This document shows positions 50,858-59,699 of a DNA stretch of 64,000 nucleotides, in pieces. The position numbers and the translations under genes were made by a program. The notes beneath the pieces are model-generated. The model was not told the DNA's origin. It saw only the letters and a program-made list of their open reading frames with translations, and made no database searches. How positions within the stretch are numbered: position 1 is the first letter of the stretch; every line of letters begins with the position of its first letter. This stretch comes from an uncultured Bacillota bacterium (GTDB lineage: Bacteria > Bacillota_I > Bacilli_A > RFN20 > CAG-288), in NCBI GenBank assembly GCA_949299015.1, contig CASFYT010000012.1, positions 53,243 to 117,242 of the forward strand, given 5' to 3'.

Positions 50858-52528
50858 TCACTGGACCCGAATCAGGGCCATCGAATACGGCGGAATCGTC
50901 AGCGTCCTGTCCTTCCTCGTCGCGGGGATCTCCTCGTCGGCAAGGAGGACGGTCAGAGGCTCCTCGTCCTCGTCCAGGACGTAGGAGACCTCCTCGTAGG
51001 AGTGATAGTTGATCAGGACCCGGTAGGTCTCTTCCTGGTCGCTGCGAAGGAAGGAGAGGAGGGAGGAGACGTCCTCGTTGGTCCTTTGGTCCTTCTCCGT
51101 CGTGGAGGTTTTGCCCCGAAGGAGGGTGGGATAGCTGCTGCGGATGAGGTTGGCCTTCCGGACGTAGTTTCGAATCGAATTCGGATCGTCCTTCTGTTCC
51201 CGGTAGGACGGGTAGTAGGCCTCCTGGGCGAGGGCGTGTTCGGGGTCGTGGCATTCATAGGCGTGCGACTCGTCGTCCCAGAAGTAGTGGGTGCGGTAGT
51301 TGCTGTCCTGATAATCCCCGCCGGGATTGTTCGAGCTGGACATGCCGATCTCGTCTCCGTAATAGGTGAAGGTCGTTCCGGAGGTGAAGGCCAAGAGTCC
51401 CAGCTGGAACTTCGTCATCCTTTTGTCTCTCCCCTTGGTCGCCCGCGGAAGGTCGTGGTTGTCGAGGAAGGAGGCCGGGATGCTCTCTCCCGAGAGGTCC
51501 TCCATCGTCCGCAGGCCGTTGAGGTACGTCTTCTTGTACATCCCGTCCATCGCATTGCCCGAGAGCAGGAAGGAGGTGGAGGTGTAGGCGGTCGATCCCG
51601 GGAAGTAGAAGCAGGAGTCGATGTCGCTCTGGGCGTATTGGGAATAGACGTCTCCGGCCTCCCAGGTCTCGCCGACGAAGTAGCAGTCGGGATCCTTCCC
51701 GTGCCCCATCTGGGCGATCCGGTCGAGGATCTCGACGTTCCGCTGGACCTTCTTGTAGTCGTAGGAGGTGACCGCGTCGAGTCGGAAGCCGTCGATGCCC
51801 TTTCCGAGGTAGAAGTCGAGGATCTCCTCGACCTTCTCGTAGGTGAATTCGCTCTCGAAGTTGAGCTCCGGCATGTCGCTTGAGAAGTTGCCCTCGTAGT
51901 AGAAGGAGTTGGCCCCGGCCTGGTAGTAGGTCGAGCCGGAAGCCCGGGCCTCTTCCTCGCTGTCGAAGAAGACGTAGAGGGAGTCATAGTCTTCCTCCTC
52001 CGACGTCAGGGTCTCTCCCTGGAGCTTCTTTCGATGGGCCAGGAGGGCGTTCTGGAACCAGGGATGGCTGCTGCTCGTATGGTTGATCGCAAGGTCGAGG
52101 ATGAGGCGGACGTCCTTCTCGTGGCAGAGGGCGATCAAGTCCTCGAGGTCCGCCATCGTCCCGAAGTCCTCGTCGACCTGGAAGTAGTCGGTCGTATCGT
52201 ACTTATGGTAGGAGGGGGAGGAGAAGATCGGCGTCAGCCAGATGCCGTCGAATCCCATGTCGACGATCTCGGGAAGCTTGTCGCAGATCCCCCTTAGGTC
52301 GCCGATGCCGTCCTGGTCGGAGTCGGCATAGCTGGAGACGAAGATCTGGTAGAAGGTCCTATACTTGGAGTCGTTCTTCTTCCTCTGGAGCGGAACGCCG
52401 GCGAAGACATCCGAGGAAGGGGAGGAGCTGGTGGACGAGGAAGAGGAATCCGTGGAGGTCGTGGAGGAAGGGACGGAACAGGCCGTCAACAGCAGGAGGG
52501 AGGGAAGAAGGAGGCCATGCCTTTTCAT
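50858..52528 (-). CDS. Surface alpha-amylase lipoprotein (GH13)
   Basis: 556 residues. Signal peptide and lipobox LLTAC (Cys17), Ser-rich linker to about residue 40, then a GH13 catalytic domain. Motifs: DLAINHTSSSHPWF (region I), nucleophile Asp251 in GFRLDAV, acid Glu287 in FVGETW, and FLDNHD with transition-state Asp359. A short C-terminal beta domain ends the protein (LTIPPYSMALIRVQ). It cleaves alpha-1,4 glucan at the cell surface to maltodextrins for the adjacent ABC importer. It starts three bases after the malG-like stop and is followed by the ATPase gene. Confidence 0.93.
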   Translation of the reverse strand: MKRHGLLLPSLLLLTACSVPSSTTSTDSSSSSTSSSPSSDVFAGVPLQRKKNDSKYRTFYQIFVSSYADSDQDGIGDLRGICDKLPEIVDMGFDGIWLTPIFSSPSYHKYDTTDYFQVDEDFGTMADLEDLIALCHEKDVRLILDLAINHTSSSHPWFQNALLAHRKKLQGETLTSEEEDYDSLYVFFDSEEEARASGSTYYQAGANSFYYEGNFSSDMPELNFESEFTYEKVEEILDFYLGKGIDGFRLDAVTSYDYKKVQRNVEILDRIAQMGHGKDPDCYFVGETWEAGDVYSQYAQSDIDSCFYFPGSTAYTSTSFLLSGNAMDGMYKKTYLNGLRTMEDLSGESIPASFLDNHDLPRATKGRDKRMTKFQLGLLAFTSGTTFTYYGDEIGMSSSNNPGGDYQDSNYRTHYFWDDESHAYECHDPEHALAQEAYYPSYREQKDDPNSIRNYVRKANLIRSSYPTLLRGKTSTTEKDQRTNEDVSSLLSFLRSDQEETYRVLINYHSYEEVSYVLDEDEEPLTVLLADEEIPATRKDRTLTIPPYSMALIRVQ

Positions 52529-52531
52529 GTC

Positions 52532-53446
52532 CTATCCCTTCACCGCGCCGCCGGTGACGCCTTCGACGTAGTACTTCTGGAGCCAGAAGAAGAGGATCAT
52601 GATCGGGATGCTCGTCAGCACGCCGCCGGCGCAGAAGACGGGGAAGTAGGTCTGCATGTTCGCCAGCGAGAGCATCTGCTGAAGTCCGACGGCGACCGTC
52701 ATCTGGTCGCGGATGCCCAAGGAGAGGTAGGACGCCATCATGAAGTCGCCCCAGGGAGAGGTGAAGGAGATCAGGGCGGTGTAGACGACGATCGGCTTGG
52801 ACAGGGGCATGATGATGCGGAAAAAGACCGTGTTCTTGTTCGCACCGTCGATCATCGCGGCCTCGTCCAGGGACTTGGGGATCGTGTCGAAGAAGCCCTT
52901 GGCGATGTAGTAGTTCATCGCGGAGGAGGCGACGTAGATCAAGATCAGGGAGAAGATGCTCTGCTGGATGCCCAGAAGCTTCAGAATGAAGTAGATGATG
53001 ACCATCGAGAGGAAGCCCGGGAACATGCCCAGGAGCAGGATCATCTTCATGATGCCCTTGCGGGACTTGAACTTCAGGCGGGAGAGGGCGTAGGAGGTGC
53101 CAAGGACCAGGACCGTCTGGATGATCATGGTCGCGAGGGCGATGACGAAGGAGTTGATCCACCAGCGCCAGAACGGATAGGTCTCGCTGGTGAAGAGGGT
53201 CACGTAGTTTTCGCCCGTGAAGACCGGGGCGTTGGCGGCATCGGCCGCCGGGCCCGGAAGCATCGGGGCGAAGGAGGAAGGAGAATAGTACGTCGCGAAG
53301 GACTGGAGGACGAGGTAGACGAAGGGAATCAGCCAAACGACGGAGATGACGACGAGAAGGGCGTAGACCAGGATGTTCCTTGTCATCACCGCCCGCTTGT
53401 GGGAACGATAGCGAAGCTTGGCGCTTTTCTTTTCGAAGACGTTCAT
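52532..53446 (-). CDS. malG: Maltodextrin ABC transporter permease, MalG type
   Basis: A 304-residue inner-membrane permease with six predicted helices. The EAA loop DEAAMIDGANKNTVFFRIIM contacts the ATPase, and MALG-type N-terminal and C-terminal ends are normal. It forms the import channel with the MalF-like protein, whose gene ends one base upstream. ATG 53446 with GAGGAATT. Substrate assignment to maltodextrins rests on the neighbouring amylase, pullulanase and binding protein. Confidence 0.92.
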   Translation of the reverse strand: MNVFEKKSAKLRYRSHKRAVMTRNILVYALLVVISVVWLIPFVYLVLQSFATYYSPSSFAPMLPGPAADAANAPVFTGENYVTLFTSETYPFWRWWINSFVIALATMIIQTVLVLGTSYALSRLKFKSRKGIMKMILLLGMFPGFLSMVIIYFILKLLGIQQSIFSLILIYVASSAMNYYIAKGFFDTIPKSLDEAAMIDGANKNTVFFRIIMPLSKPIVVYTALISFTSPWGDFMMASYLSLGIRDQMTVAVGLQQMLSLANMQTYFPVFCAGGVLTSIPIMILFFWLQKYYVEGVTGGAVKG

Positions 53447-53447
53447 A

Positions 53448-55025
53448 TCACTGGAATTCCTCCTCGTTCTTGACGGAGCCGGAGCGGTTGTAGAAGATCA
53501 GCGAGAAGAAGGCGACGACCACGAAGATCAGGATGCCGATGACGGATCCGGTTCCGTAGTCCTTCTCCGGAGAGGTGACCGTCATCTTGTAGAGCCAGGT
53601 GATCAGAAGGTCGGTCCGTCCGACGCCGGTGGAGGAGACCTGGATCGGAATCGCGGTTCCCTCGAAGTAGAAGGCCGGGCTTCCTCCGCTCAGGAGGTAG
53701 ATGACGTTGAAGTTGTTGATGTTGCCGACGAACTGGCTGATGAGGTAGGGCGTCGTGACGAAGAGCATGTAGGGAAGGGTGATCTTGAAGTACATGCGGG
53801 CCGGAGAGGCGCCGTCGATGCGGGCCGACTCGTAGAGGTCGTCGGGGATGTTCATCAGGAGGCCCGTCGAGATCAGCATCGTGTAGGGGATGCCGACCCA
53901 GGTGTTGATGACGATGATCATCACCTTGGCGATGACGGCATCGCTCAGCCAGCGGACCGGAGCGTCGATCCAGCCGAGGTCCATCAGCAGGGTGTTGATG
54001 AATCCGTTGTCGGCGAACATGCGGGAGATGAGCAGGAGGGAGATGAACTGCGGGACCGCGATCGTCGTGATCAAGACCGTGCGCCAGACCTTCTTGAGCT
54101 TGATGCCCTTGAGGTTGATGATCATGGCGACGATCATGCCCAGGAAGTAGTTGGAGAAGGTGGCGAAGAAGGCCCAGATCAGGGTCCAGAGCAGGACCTG
54201 TCCGAAGACCTGGAGGAAGATGGTGTTGCCCGTCGAGGCGCCGCTGGCGAAGAGGTTCTCGAAGTTGTACATGCCGACCCAGTCGAAGAGGCGGCCCGGC
54301 GTCAGGTGGTTCTGGTTGTAGTTGGTGAAGGCGACCAGGATCATGACGATTATCGGGATGATGGTGAAGCAGACCAATCCGACCATCGGAATCGAAAGCA
54401 GGGTCCGATGGTAGGACTTGTCGAAGACGTTCTTCAGCGTGTCGCTGTCCTTCGCCCGACGTCCGATGACGTTCTCCCGCTGGAGGCGCAAGCTATCCTT
54501 GAGCTGCGTGTACCAGAGGACGACGAAGAGCAGGATCAGGACGAGGGTGATGACCGAATAGAGGAGGATCGTGAAGGAATCGTCGTAGTTGACGATCGAC
54601 TCCAGGTCCAATCCCGTGACCGGGTCGACGACGCGATAGGTGATGCTACCCAGCTGTCCCAGGGACGGCATGCCCGCAAGGGCGGGGCCGCCGATCAGGG
54701 CCATGAAGACGACGAAGAAGACCTCATAGGCGAGGTAGAGCGCACCGCGGATGATCTGATGGCGGAAGAAAAGCCCGAAACCCATCAGGAGGAACGAGAG
54801 ACGCGTAAAAACGTCCCCGTACCTTCCCGCCTCGTAGATGTTGTGGAAGACACCTTGGGTCGCGCGGGCTTCCTTCCGCGCCTTCGAAGGAATGGCACGG
54901 AAGAACTTGGCGAATGCCTTGGGAATCCCCAGGAAGAAGTGCTTGATTCTATAAAGAACTTTTTCGAGCGGATTCAAGGAAAGGTATTCCAGCTTGCTGG
55001 CCAAGACGGCGTTGTTGTCTTGCAT
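53448..55025 (-). CDS. malF: Maltodextrin ABC transporter permease, MalF type, with long N-terminus
   Basis: 525 residues. The C-terminal 300 are a standard permease with EAA loop ESARIDGASPARMYFKITLP. The N-terminal 190 residues hold an amphipathic stretch (SLNPLEKVLYRIKHFFLGIP...AFAKFFRAIPSKARKEAR) and two extra membrane segments with a periplasmic-side loop, longer than the usual Gram-positive MalF. ATG 55025 follows AGGAG. A perfect 28-nt palindrome lies between this gene and the binding protein gene upstream and may reduce expression of the permeases relative to the binding protein. Confidence 0.92.
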   Translation of the reverse strand: MQDNNAVLASKLEYLSLNPLEKVLYRIKHFFLGIPKAFAKFFRAIPSKARKEARATQGVFHNIYEAGRYGDVFTRLSFLLMGFGLFFRHQIIRGALYLAYEVFFVVFMALIGGPALAGMPSLGQLGSITYRVVDPVTGLDLESIVNYDDSFTILLYSVITLVLILLFVVLWYTQLKDSLRLQRENVIGRRAKDSDTLKNVFDKSYHRTLLSIPMVGLVCFTIIPIIVMILVAFTNYNQNHLTPGRLFDWVGMYNFENLFASGASTGNTIFLQVFGQVLLWTLIWAFFATFSNYFLGMIVAMIINLKGIKLKKVWRTVLITTIAVPQFISLLLISRMFADNGFINTLLMDLGWIDAPVRWLSDAVIAKVMIIVINTWVGIPYTMLISTGLLMNIPDDLYESARIDGASPARMYFKITLPYMLFVTTPYLISQFVGNINNFNVIYLLSGGSPAFYFEGTAIPIQVSSTGVGRTDLLITWLYKMTVTSPEKDYGTGSVIGILIFVVVAFFSLIFYNRSGSVKNEEEFQ

Positions 55026-55057
55026 CCTCTACTCCTTTCTTTCTGCCGATATGACGA

Positions 55058-55090
55058 GAAAACGCAGGGAGGGAAATTTCCCTCCCTGCG
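55058..55090 (-). terminator. Intercistronic hairpin between binding protein and permease genes
   Basis: A perfect palindrome of 28 bases (55063-55090), arms CGCAGGGAGGGAAA, with a T-rich stretch on the minus-strand 3' side. It likely terminates part of the transcripts and protects the 3' end of the binding protein message, as in other malE-malF gaps. Confidence 0.75.
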
Positions 55091-55110
55091 ACAGATGAAG
55101 TTCGAAAAGT

Positions 55111-56421
55111 TTACTCAGCGGACGTGGTCAGGCTCTCGAGGTTGTTGTTGATGACCGTCATCGCCGCCTGAATCTGCTCGTCGGTCAGAGGGCCCGTCGC
55201 CTCGGTAATCTGAGCGTAGAAGGCATCCGGAGCGCTCCAGAGGTTGGGAGGAGTGATGGTCTGCGGGATGGCGAACTCCGCCTGGTCGTTGATGGCCTTG
55301 ACGTACTGGTTGCTCGTGACCTTGTCCATCTCCGAGACGTTGACGTTGGTCGGAGCCGTCGAGAAGGCATCGAAGCGGGCGGACTGGACTTCTTCGCTGG
55401 CGAGGTAGTTGGCGATGGAGTGGAGCAGGCCGATGCGCGTCGAATCGCCCTTGGCCGGCTGGGCGTTGACACCATAGAGCTTGTAGCCGAGGAAGGAGGT
55501 CAGGTTCGCCGTCTGGCCGTCGACCGTGATCGTCGGAAGCTTGCAGGCTCCGAGGTCTTCTCCGAGGATTTCCTCATAAGCCGCCGCGTTCCAGGAACCG
55601 TCGACGACAGCGCCGATGCCGTTTCCTTCGGAAGGAGCCGCCTGTTTATCGGTGGCGAGGACGTTCGAATTCTGGATGAGTTGCATCATGCCCTTGCCGG
55701 CACGGACACCCGCTTCCTCGTCATAGGTCGCCGTGACCGAGGCGATGTCGGACTGGTCCGCGTTCATCGTGATGGTATAGGAAGCGCCGAAGGTCTGGAG
55801 CATGGCCATCGAATAGAACTGGGTCTTCAGCGGATAGCAGAACTGACGTTTGGCCGCCGCGCAGACCTCGATGATGCCCTCGACCGTCTCCAGCTTCTCC
55901 TCCTGGCCTTCGAAGATGGCCTTGTCATAGTAGAGGAAGTAGCCGTTGTCTCCGGCATACGGATAGGCGACCATGTTGTCGCCGAGCGTTCCCGCACCGA
56001 TCGCACCTTCGGTCATGTCGTCCGCCATCTGGCTCGCATAGCGGGTCGGAACCGCATTCAGGGCGTTGGCCTTGACAAGGTTGAGCATCTTGTCGGAAGC
56101 GAAGGCATAGATCTCAGGGCCGGTCGTCCAGTCCGTGATGTTCGTATCCGCCTTGTCTTCGCCAAGGTCCATCATCTCGAAGGTGACGTTCTCCCAGCCG
56201 TTGTCATCCAGATAGGTCTGGATCTGCTCCTTGATGAAGGTCGACTGGGCCTCCGGTCCAGCGATCTTGAGGTGGAAGGTCTCTTCGTGAATCGTCGGTC
56301 CGGTCGAAGTGGACGTCGACTCGCCTCCGACCGTCGTCGTCGAAGAGGTCGTATTATCGCAGCCGACCAACGCGAAGAGGCAGAGAGAGGCCAAAGACAT
56401 CGTCTTCAATGCTTTTTTCAT
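55111..56421 (-). CDS. malE: Maltodextrin-binding lipoprotein (extracellular solute-binding family 1)
   Basis: 436 residues. Signal peptide MKKALKTMSLASLCLFALVG followed by Cys21 as lipid anchor, a Ser/Thr linker, then a two-lobe binding protein. Recognisable parts are FHLKIAGPEAQSTFIKEQIQ, YPYAGDNGYFLYYDKAIFEG (the family has YPYAVEsxaLyYNK-like) and GIGAVVDGSWNAAAYEEILG. It captures maltodextrins for MalF/MalG. ATG 56421 has AAGGAGG ten bases upstream. First gene of the starch operon; the promoter carries a cre-like box and the leader a terminator-like hairpin. Confidence 0.92.
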   Translation of the reverse strand: MKKALKTMSLASLCLFALVGCDNTTSSTTTVGGESTSTSTGPTIHEETFHLKIAGPEAQSTFIKEQIQTYLDDNGWENVTFEMMDLGEDKADTNITDWTTGPEIYAFASDKMLNLVKANALNAVPTRYASQMADDMTEGAIGAGTLGDNMVAYPYAGDNGYFLYYDKAIFEGQEEKLETVEGIIEVCAAAKRQFCYPLKTQFYSMAMLQTFGASYTITMNADQSDIASVTATYDEEAGVRAGKGMMQLIQNSNVLATDKQAAPSEGNGIGAVVDGSWNAAAYEEILGEDLGACKLPTITVDGQTANLTSFLGYKLYGVNAQPAKGDSTRIGLLHSIANYLASEEVQSARFDAFSTAPTNVNVSEMDKVTSNQYVKAINDQAEFAIPQTITPPNLWSAPDAFYAQITEATGPLTDEQIQAAMTVINNNLESLTTSAE

Positions 56422-56511
56422 CAATTGTTTTCCTCCTTGATTCAAGCATTTCGTCTCGACATCGTTCCCCGTGACAACATCCGGTCTTCCCTTGCCGCTC
56501 GGGGTGCGGTT

Positions 56512-56543
56512 GAAAAAGGTAGGACGCGGAACTCTCTACCTTT
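56512..56543 (-). promoter_or_regulatory. Terminator-like hairpin in the leader of the starch operon
   Basis: On the minus strand AAAGGTAG (56536-56543), a 13-nt loop and CTACCTTT (56515-56522) are followed by TTC. It lies in the roughly 145-base untranslated leader upstream of the binding protein gene. It could be an attenuator; no anti-terminator pairing has been worked out. Confidence 0.45.
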
Positions 56544-56556
56544 GCAAGGGCTTTCC

Positions 56557-56601
56557 TAAAACCGCTTACATTTTAATGTTCGATTTTCGCAAGCGTATCA
56601 A
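56557..56601 (-). promoter_or_regulatory. Starch operon promoter and cre-like operator
   Basis: On the minus strand TTGATA (56596-56601), 17 bp, CATTAA (56573-56578), then TGTAAGCGGTTTTA (56557-56570) at the expected start of transcription. The box differs from the cre consensus at one or two positions and shares TGTAAGCGGTTT with 39247. Confidence 0.6.
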
Positions 56602-56952
56602 CGTTCCGCGGCAAAAAAAGACTCTTTCATCCCAAAAAGAAGCGAAGGAAGACAACTTCGTCCAAAAAAGCTTCCATGTGATTTTTTTGTTTTGAGACGA
56701 AAAATAGACATTTTGTTCAGAAAATCGGTATTTCCGTCTGTTTTTTGTCCGACGGCAAAAGTATCGTCCTCGATGGCTGAATCAAAAAATGAAGAAAGTC
56801 GTCCGTCGAGAGGACGGCAAAACTTTTTTTGACATTTTTTTTTTTTTGTCAGATTGTTTCCGCTGGGCGAGAGGCCGTGCGCAAGATCAAGGAAAGATGG
56901 ACCAAAAGAAGAGAAGTTTCTTCTCAAGGATTAGATGAGCGCTTCCAAGAAG
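56602..56952. other. Intergenic region upstream of the starch operon; AT-rich, no gene
   Basis: Stops in all frames. It holds a run of 14 T at about 56835-56850 flanked by TGACA and TGTCA, a small hairpin CCGTC/GACGG (about 56803-56818), and several A/T tracts. These are typical of a bent-DNA or UP-element region. No RNA gene could be recognised. Confidence 0.35.
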
Positions 56953-56979
56953 AAAAATCCCCAAGGGAATCCTTGGGGA
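56953..56979 (-). terminator. Terminator of the Vat-like acetyltransferase gene
   Basis: TCCCCAAGG (56958-56966), 4-nt loop and CCTTGGGGA (56971-56979), with five T on the minus-strand 3' side. Confidence 0.9.
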
Positions 56980-56989
56980 AAGGCGATGG

Positions 56990-57625
56990 TCAGGACCGCT
57001 TCCTGAGGCGGGCGAAGTCCCCGCCTGTCAGGGCCTCCAGGTTTTCGAAGATCTGCTCGTCGTCCCAGTCCCACCAGCGGAGCTGGAGGAGGAATTCGAC
57101 GTCCTCTTCGCTAAACCGCATCCGGACGACATGGCAGGGATTGCCGACGGCGACGGCGTAGGGAGGGATGTCGGAGGCGACGACCGAGTGGGCGCCGATG
57201 ATGGCACCGTCCCCGACATGGACGCCTGGGAGGAAGGTGACGTCCTGGCCGATCCAGACGTCGTTTCCGATGACGGTGTCTCCCTTCAGAGGCAGGTCCT
57301 CCAGACGGGGCGTGACCTTTTCCCAACCACCTCCCAGGATGTTGAAGGGATAGGTCGTGATCCCGTTCATCCGATGGTTGGCCCCGTTCATCAGGAAGCG
57401 CACGCCCTTGGCGATGGCACAGAACTTGCCGATGATCAGGCGGTCTCCGAGGAAGGGATAGAGATGCTCGACGTGTCTTTCGAAGTCCTCGCCGTTCGTC
57501 TTTGGATCATCATAATAGGTATAGTCTCCAATGAGGATCTGGGGATTCCGGACCAGGTTCCGGATGAAGCAGAGGCTCGGGACGTCTGGATTGGGATGGA
57601 TCTTCCTCTTGTCGGGTCCTTTCAC
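56990..57625 (-). CDS. Hexapeptide-repeat acetyltransferase of the Vat/XAT class
   Basis: 211 residues of the xenobiotic acetyltransferase family, which includes streptogramin A acetyltransferases. Motifs in order: IGDYTYYDDP, IGKFCAIAKGVRFLMNGANH (catalytic His84), TYPFNILGGGWEK, GDTVIGNDVWIGQDVTFLPG and VGDGAIIGAHSVVASDIPPY, and the C-terminal LRWWDWDDEQI. This is the full Vat layout, so acetylation of an antibiotic-like or sugar alcohol is plausible; true resistance is not proven. The start is a GTG at 57623-57625 with AGGAGG seven bases upstream, as no ATG fits. Monocistronic, ending at a terminator. Confidence 0.88.
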   Translation of the reverse strand: MKGPDKRKIHPNPDVPSLCFIRNLVRNPQILIGDYTYYDDPKTNGEDFERHVEHLYPFLGDRLIIGKFCAIAKGVRFLMNGANHRMNGITTYPFNILGGGWEKVTPRLEDLPLKGDTVIGNDVWIGQDVTFLPGVHVGDGAIIGAHSVVASDIPPYAVAVGNPCHVVRMRFSEEDVEFLLQLRWWDWDDEQIFENLEALTGGDFARLRKRS

Positions 57626-57664
57626 GCACTGTCCTCCTTTGGACGTGATTCTACCATAGAATAA

Positions 57665-57892
57665 GGAAAGGAGTCCCCTTTCTCGATAGCCTATCGAGGG
57701 CTGTTCGAGATTGCCGGGCACTCCTTCATCCCCTGCTTCGTCACCAAGGATAGCTTCTCCTACTTTCCCGTCTGCAAGGCCACACGGAAGGACATCGTTC
57801 AGTTGTCTCGGCCCGAAAGGAAACGCTTCCGCTTTTCCTTCGTCGCGCGTCATCTCACAGATGGATTCGTTTCCTCAAAAAGTATCCTTTGA
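57665..57892 (+). pseudogene. Orphan C-terminal gene fragment
   Basis: A plus-strand frame open between TAA (57662-57664) and TGA (57890-57892), with no start codon and no promoter. It encodes GLFEIAGHSFIPCFVTKDSF followed by SYFPVCKATRKDIVQLSRPE and RKRFRFSFVARHLTDG. Codon use is that of a real gene of this genome. It overlaps the 3' end of the reductase gene on the other strand by about 40 bases. It looks like the end of a lost protein. Family unknown. Confidence 0.35.
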
Positions 57893-59526
57893 TCTTCTTT
57901 CCATGTCGAGTAGAGGCGATATCCGCCAGCCAGATGTCGGACACGATACCCTTTCTGGCCAAGAAAACGGGCGGCGACATAGCTGCGAAGCGCACTTTCG
58001 CAGATCAGAAGAAGCTCCTTTTCCCTCGGAAGCTCCTCAAGGCGCAGGCGCAGTTCGTCCACGGGAACGTTGATGCTCCCCTTCACGTGACCATGAAGAT
58101 ACTCCTGTCTTGTGCGGACGTCGACAAACAGGACATCCTCCCTTGCCGAGAGGGAATCGACCTCGTCGAAGAAGAACTGGGAGACGAGACCGTCCTGGAC
58201 GTTCTCGGCGACGTACCCCGCCAGGTTGACGGGATCCTTGGCCGAAGAGAACGGCGGGGCATAGGAAAGCTCCAGCCTTGCAAGGTCCCAAATCCTGGCG
58301 CGGAAGAAGAGGGCCGTCGCCAGGACGTCGATCCTCTTGTCGACCCCTTCCCGCCCCACGACCTGGGCACCGAGGAGGCGCCCGTCCTCAAGGGCATAGA
58401 GGACCTTGAGGGTCAGCGGACTCGAGCCGGGATAGTAGGAGGCGTGGTGGAAAGGAGATAGATACACCTTTCCATAGGGAATCCTCTTTTCCTTCAACTG
58501 TTCCTCGCTCCTGCCCGTCGAGGCGGCCGCCAGGGAGAAGACCTTGAGGATGGAAGTCCCGAAGGGACATAGCGAAGGGTTTCGATCGAGGCAGAGAGAG
58601 TCGGCCAGGAAACGTCCCTCCTTGTTGGCAAGGCCAGCCAGGGCGATGTGGACCCGATCACCATCGATTCCCGAATCCAGGCTGATGGCATCGCCGATGG
58701 CATAGATATCGGAATCCGAGGTCCGAAACCGGGAATCCGTCTTGATCGTCCCGCGGATGTCAAGATAGAGGCCTGCTTCCCGAGCCAGCCTCGACGCAGG
58801 ACGGACGCCGACGGCCTGGACAAGGAAATCGGCGCGAAGAAGGCCCCGATCGGTCTCGACAAGGACCTTCTCTCCTTCGTTGCGGATGGACAGGACCTTC
58901 GTCCTCCTTTTCAGCACGACACCGTGGCGGAGAAGCTCCTGGTGGACGAAGGAAGCCATCTCCGGGTCGAGGTTGGCAAGGACGTGGTCCTTTCCTTCGA
59001 CGACCGTCACCTTCACGCCGGCCTCGACGAGGTTTTCGGCGATTTCCAGGCCGATGAATCCGCCGCCGATGACAAGAGCCTCCTGAGGCCTCCTCTCTTC
59101 CACGAACTGGCGCAGACGAAGGGAATCTTCGACCGTCTTGAGCTCGAAGACGCGCTCCCCGTTCTCCGTCAGTCGGATGGCCTCGGCTCCCGGCGAGAGG
59201 ACCAGACGATCGTAGGAGTCGCGAAACCGTTCCTTGGTCCTCCGGTTCTCGACGAGAACCGTGTGCGTCTTCGGGTCGATGGAGAGCACTTCGTGATCGA
59301 CGTGGACTTCCAGGTTGAAGCGCGCCTTGAGGCTTTCGGGCGTCTGCAGGGTCAGGCTTTCCCGATCGGCGATGACGGAAGAGACGTAGTAGGGAAGGCC
59401 GCAGTTGGCATAGGAGACGTAATGGCTCTTCTCATAGAGGACGATCTCGGCATCCTCCGAGAGCCTTCTTAGGCGGCAGGCGAAGGAAGCGCCTCCGGCG
59501 ACGCCACCGACGACGATGTATTTCAT
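57850..59526 (-). CDS. cdr: CoA-disulfide reductase with C-terminal rhodanese domain
   Basis: A 558-residue flavoprotein. The N-terminus GGVAGGASFACRLRRL binds FAD, and SYANCGLPYY carries the single redox Cys42 of the CoADR class. IGGGFIGLEIAENL binds NADPH, and DIYAIGDAI is the second FAD motif. Residues about 455-558 are a rhodanese domain with Cys509 in LLICESALRSYVAARFL. Such CoADR-RHD fusions reduce CoA disulfide or persulfide and polysulfide, and protect thiols during oxidative or sulfur stress. ATG 59526 has GGAAAGGAGAG upstream. The frame continues open upstream for over 100 codons, but composition changes and the ribosome site fixes the start. Confidence 0.93.
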   Translation of the reverse strand: MKYIVVGGVAGGASFACRLRRLSEDAEIVLYEKSHYVSYANCGLPYYVSSVIADRESLTLQTPESLKARFNLEVHVDHEVLSIDPKTHTVLVENRRTKERFRDSYDRLVLSPGAEAIRLTENGERVFELKTVEDSLRLRQFVEERRPQEALVIGGGFIGLEIAENLVEAGVKVTVVEGKDHVLANLDPEMASFVHQELLRHGVVLKRRTKVLSIRNEGEKVLVETDRGLLRADFLVQAVGVRPASRLAREAGLYLDIRGTIKTDSRFRTSDSDIYAIGDAISLDSGIDGDRVHIALAGLANKEGRFLADSLCLDRNPSLCPFGTSILKVFSLAAASTGRSEEQLKEKRIPYGKVYLSPFHHASYYPGSSPLTLKVLYALEDGRLLGAQVVGREGVDKRIDVLATALFFRARIWDLARLELSYAPPFSSAKDPVNLAGYVAENVQDGLVSQFFFDEVDSLSAREDVLFVDVRTRQEYLHGHVKGSINVPVDELRLRLEELPREKELLLICESALRSYVAARFLGQKGYRVRHLAGGYRLYSTWKEDQRILFEETNPSVR

Positions 59527-59554
59527 GCTTCTCTCCTTTCCGAATCTTGGCCTG

Positions 59555-59560
59555 ATTGTA
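59555..59560 (-). promoter_or_regulatory. -10 box of the CoA-disulfide reductase gene
   Basis: TACAAT on the minus strand (GATACAAT), 28 bases before ATG 59526. The -35 is not clear. Confidence 0.4.
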
Positions 59561-59699
59561 TCAGAACGGAGAATCCGGTGGCAGAATACGCGTTCCAGCC
59601 CCTCTTCCAGGAAAGGGTCCATCGGCGATTGTCCGGAAGGAAAAATCCTTCCTCCCTCTTCTCGATTCCCGACAAAAAAACATACGGATTTCTGTTCAC

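Noticed and set aside
50858..52528. Possibility that the GH13 lipoprotein is an intracellular neopullulanase or a sucrose isomerase
   Set aside because: It has a lipoprotein signal peptide and Ser-rich linker and all catalytic residues of a surface alpha-amylase; the neighbours are importer genes.
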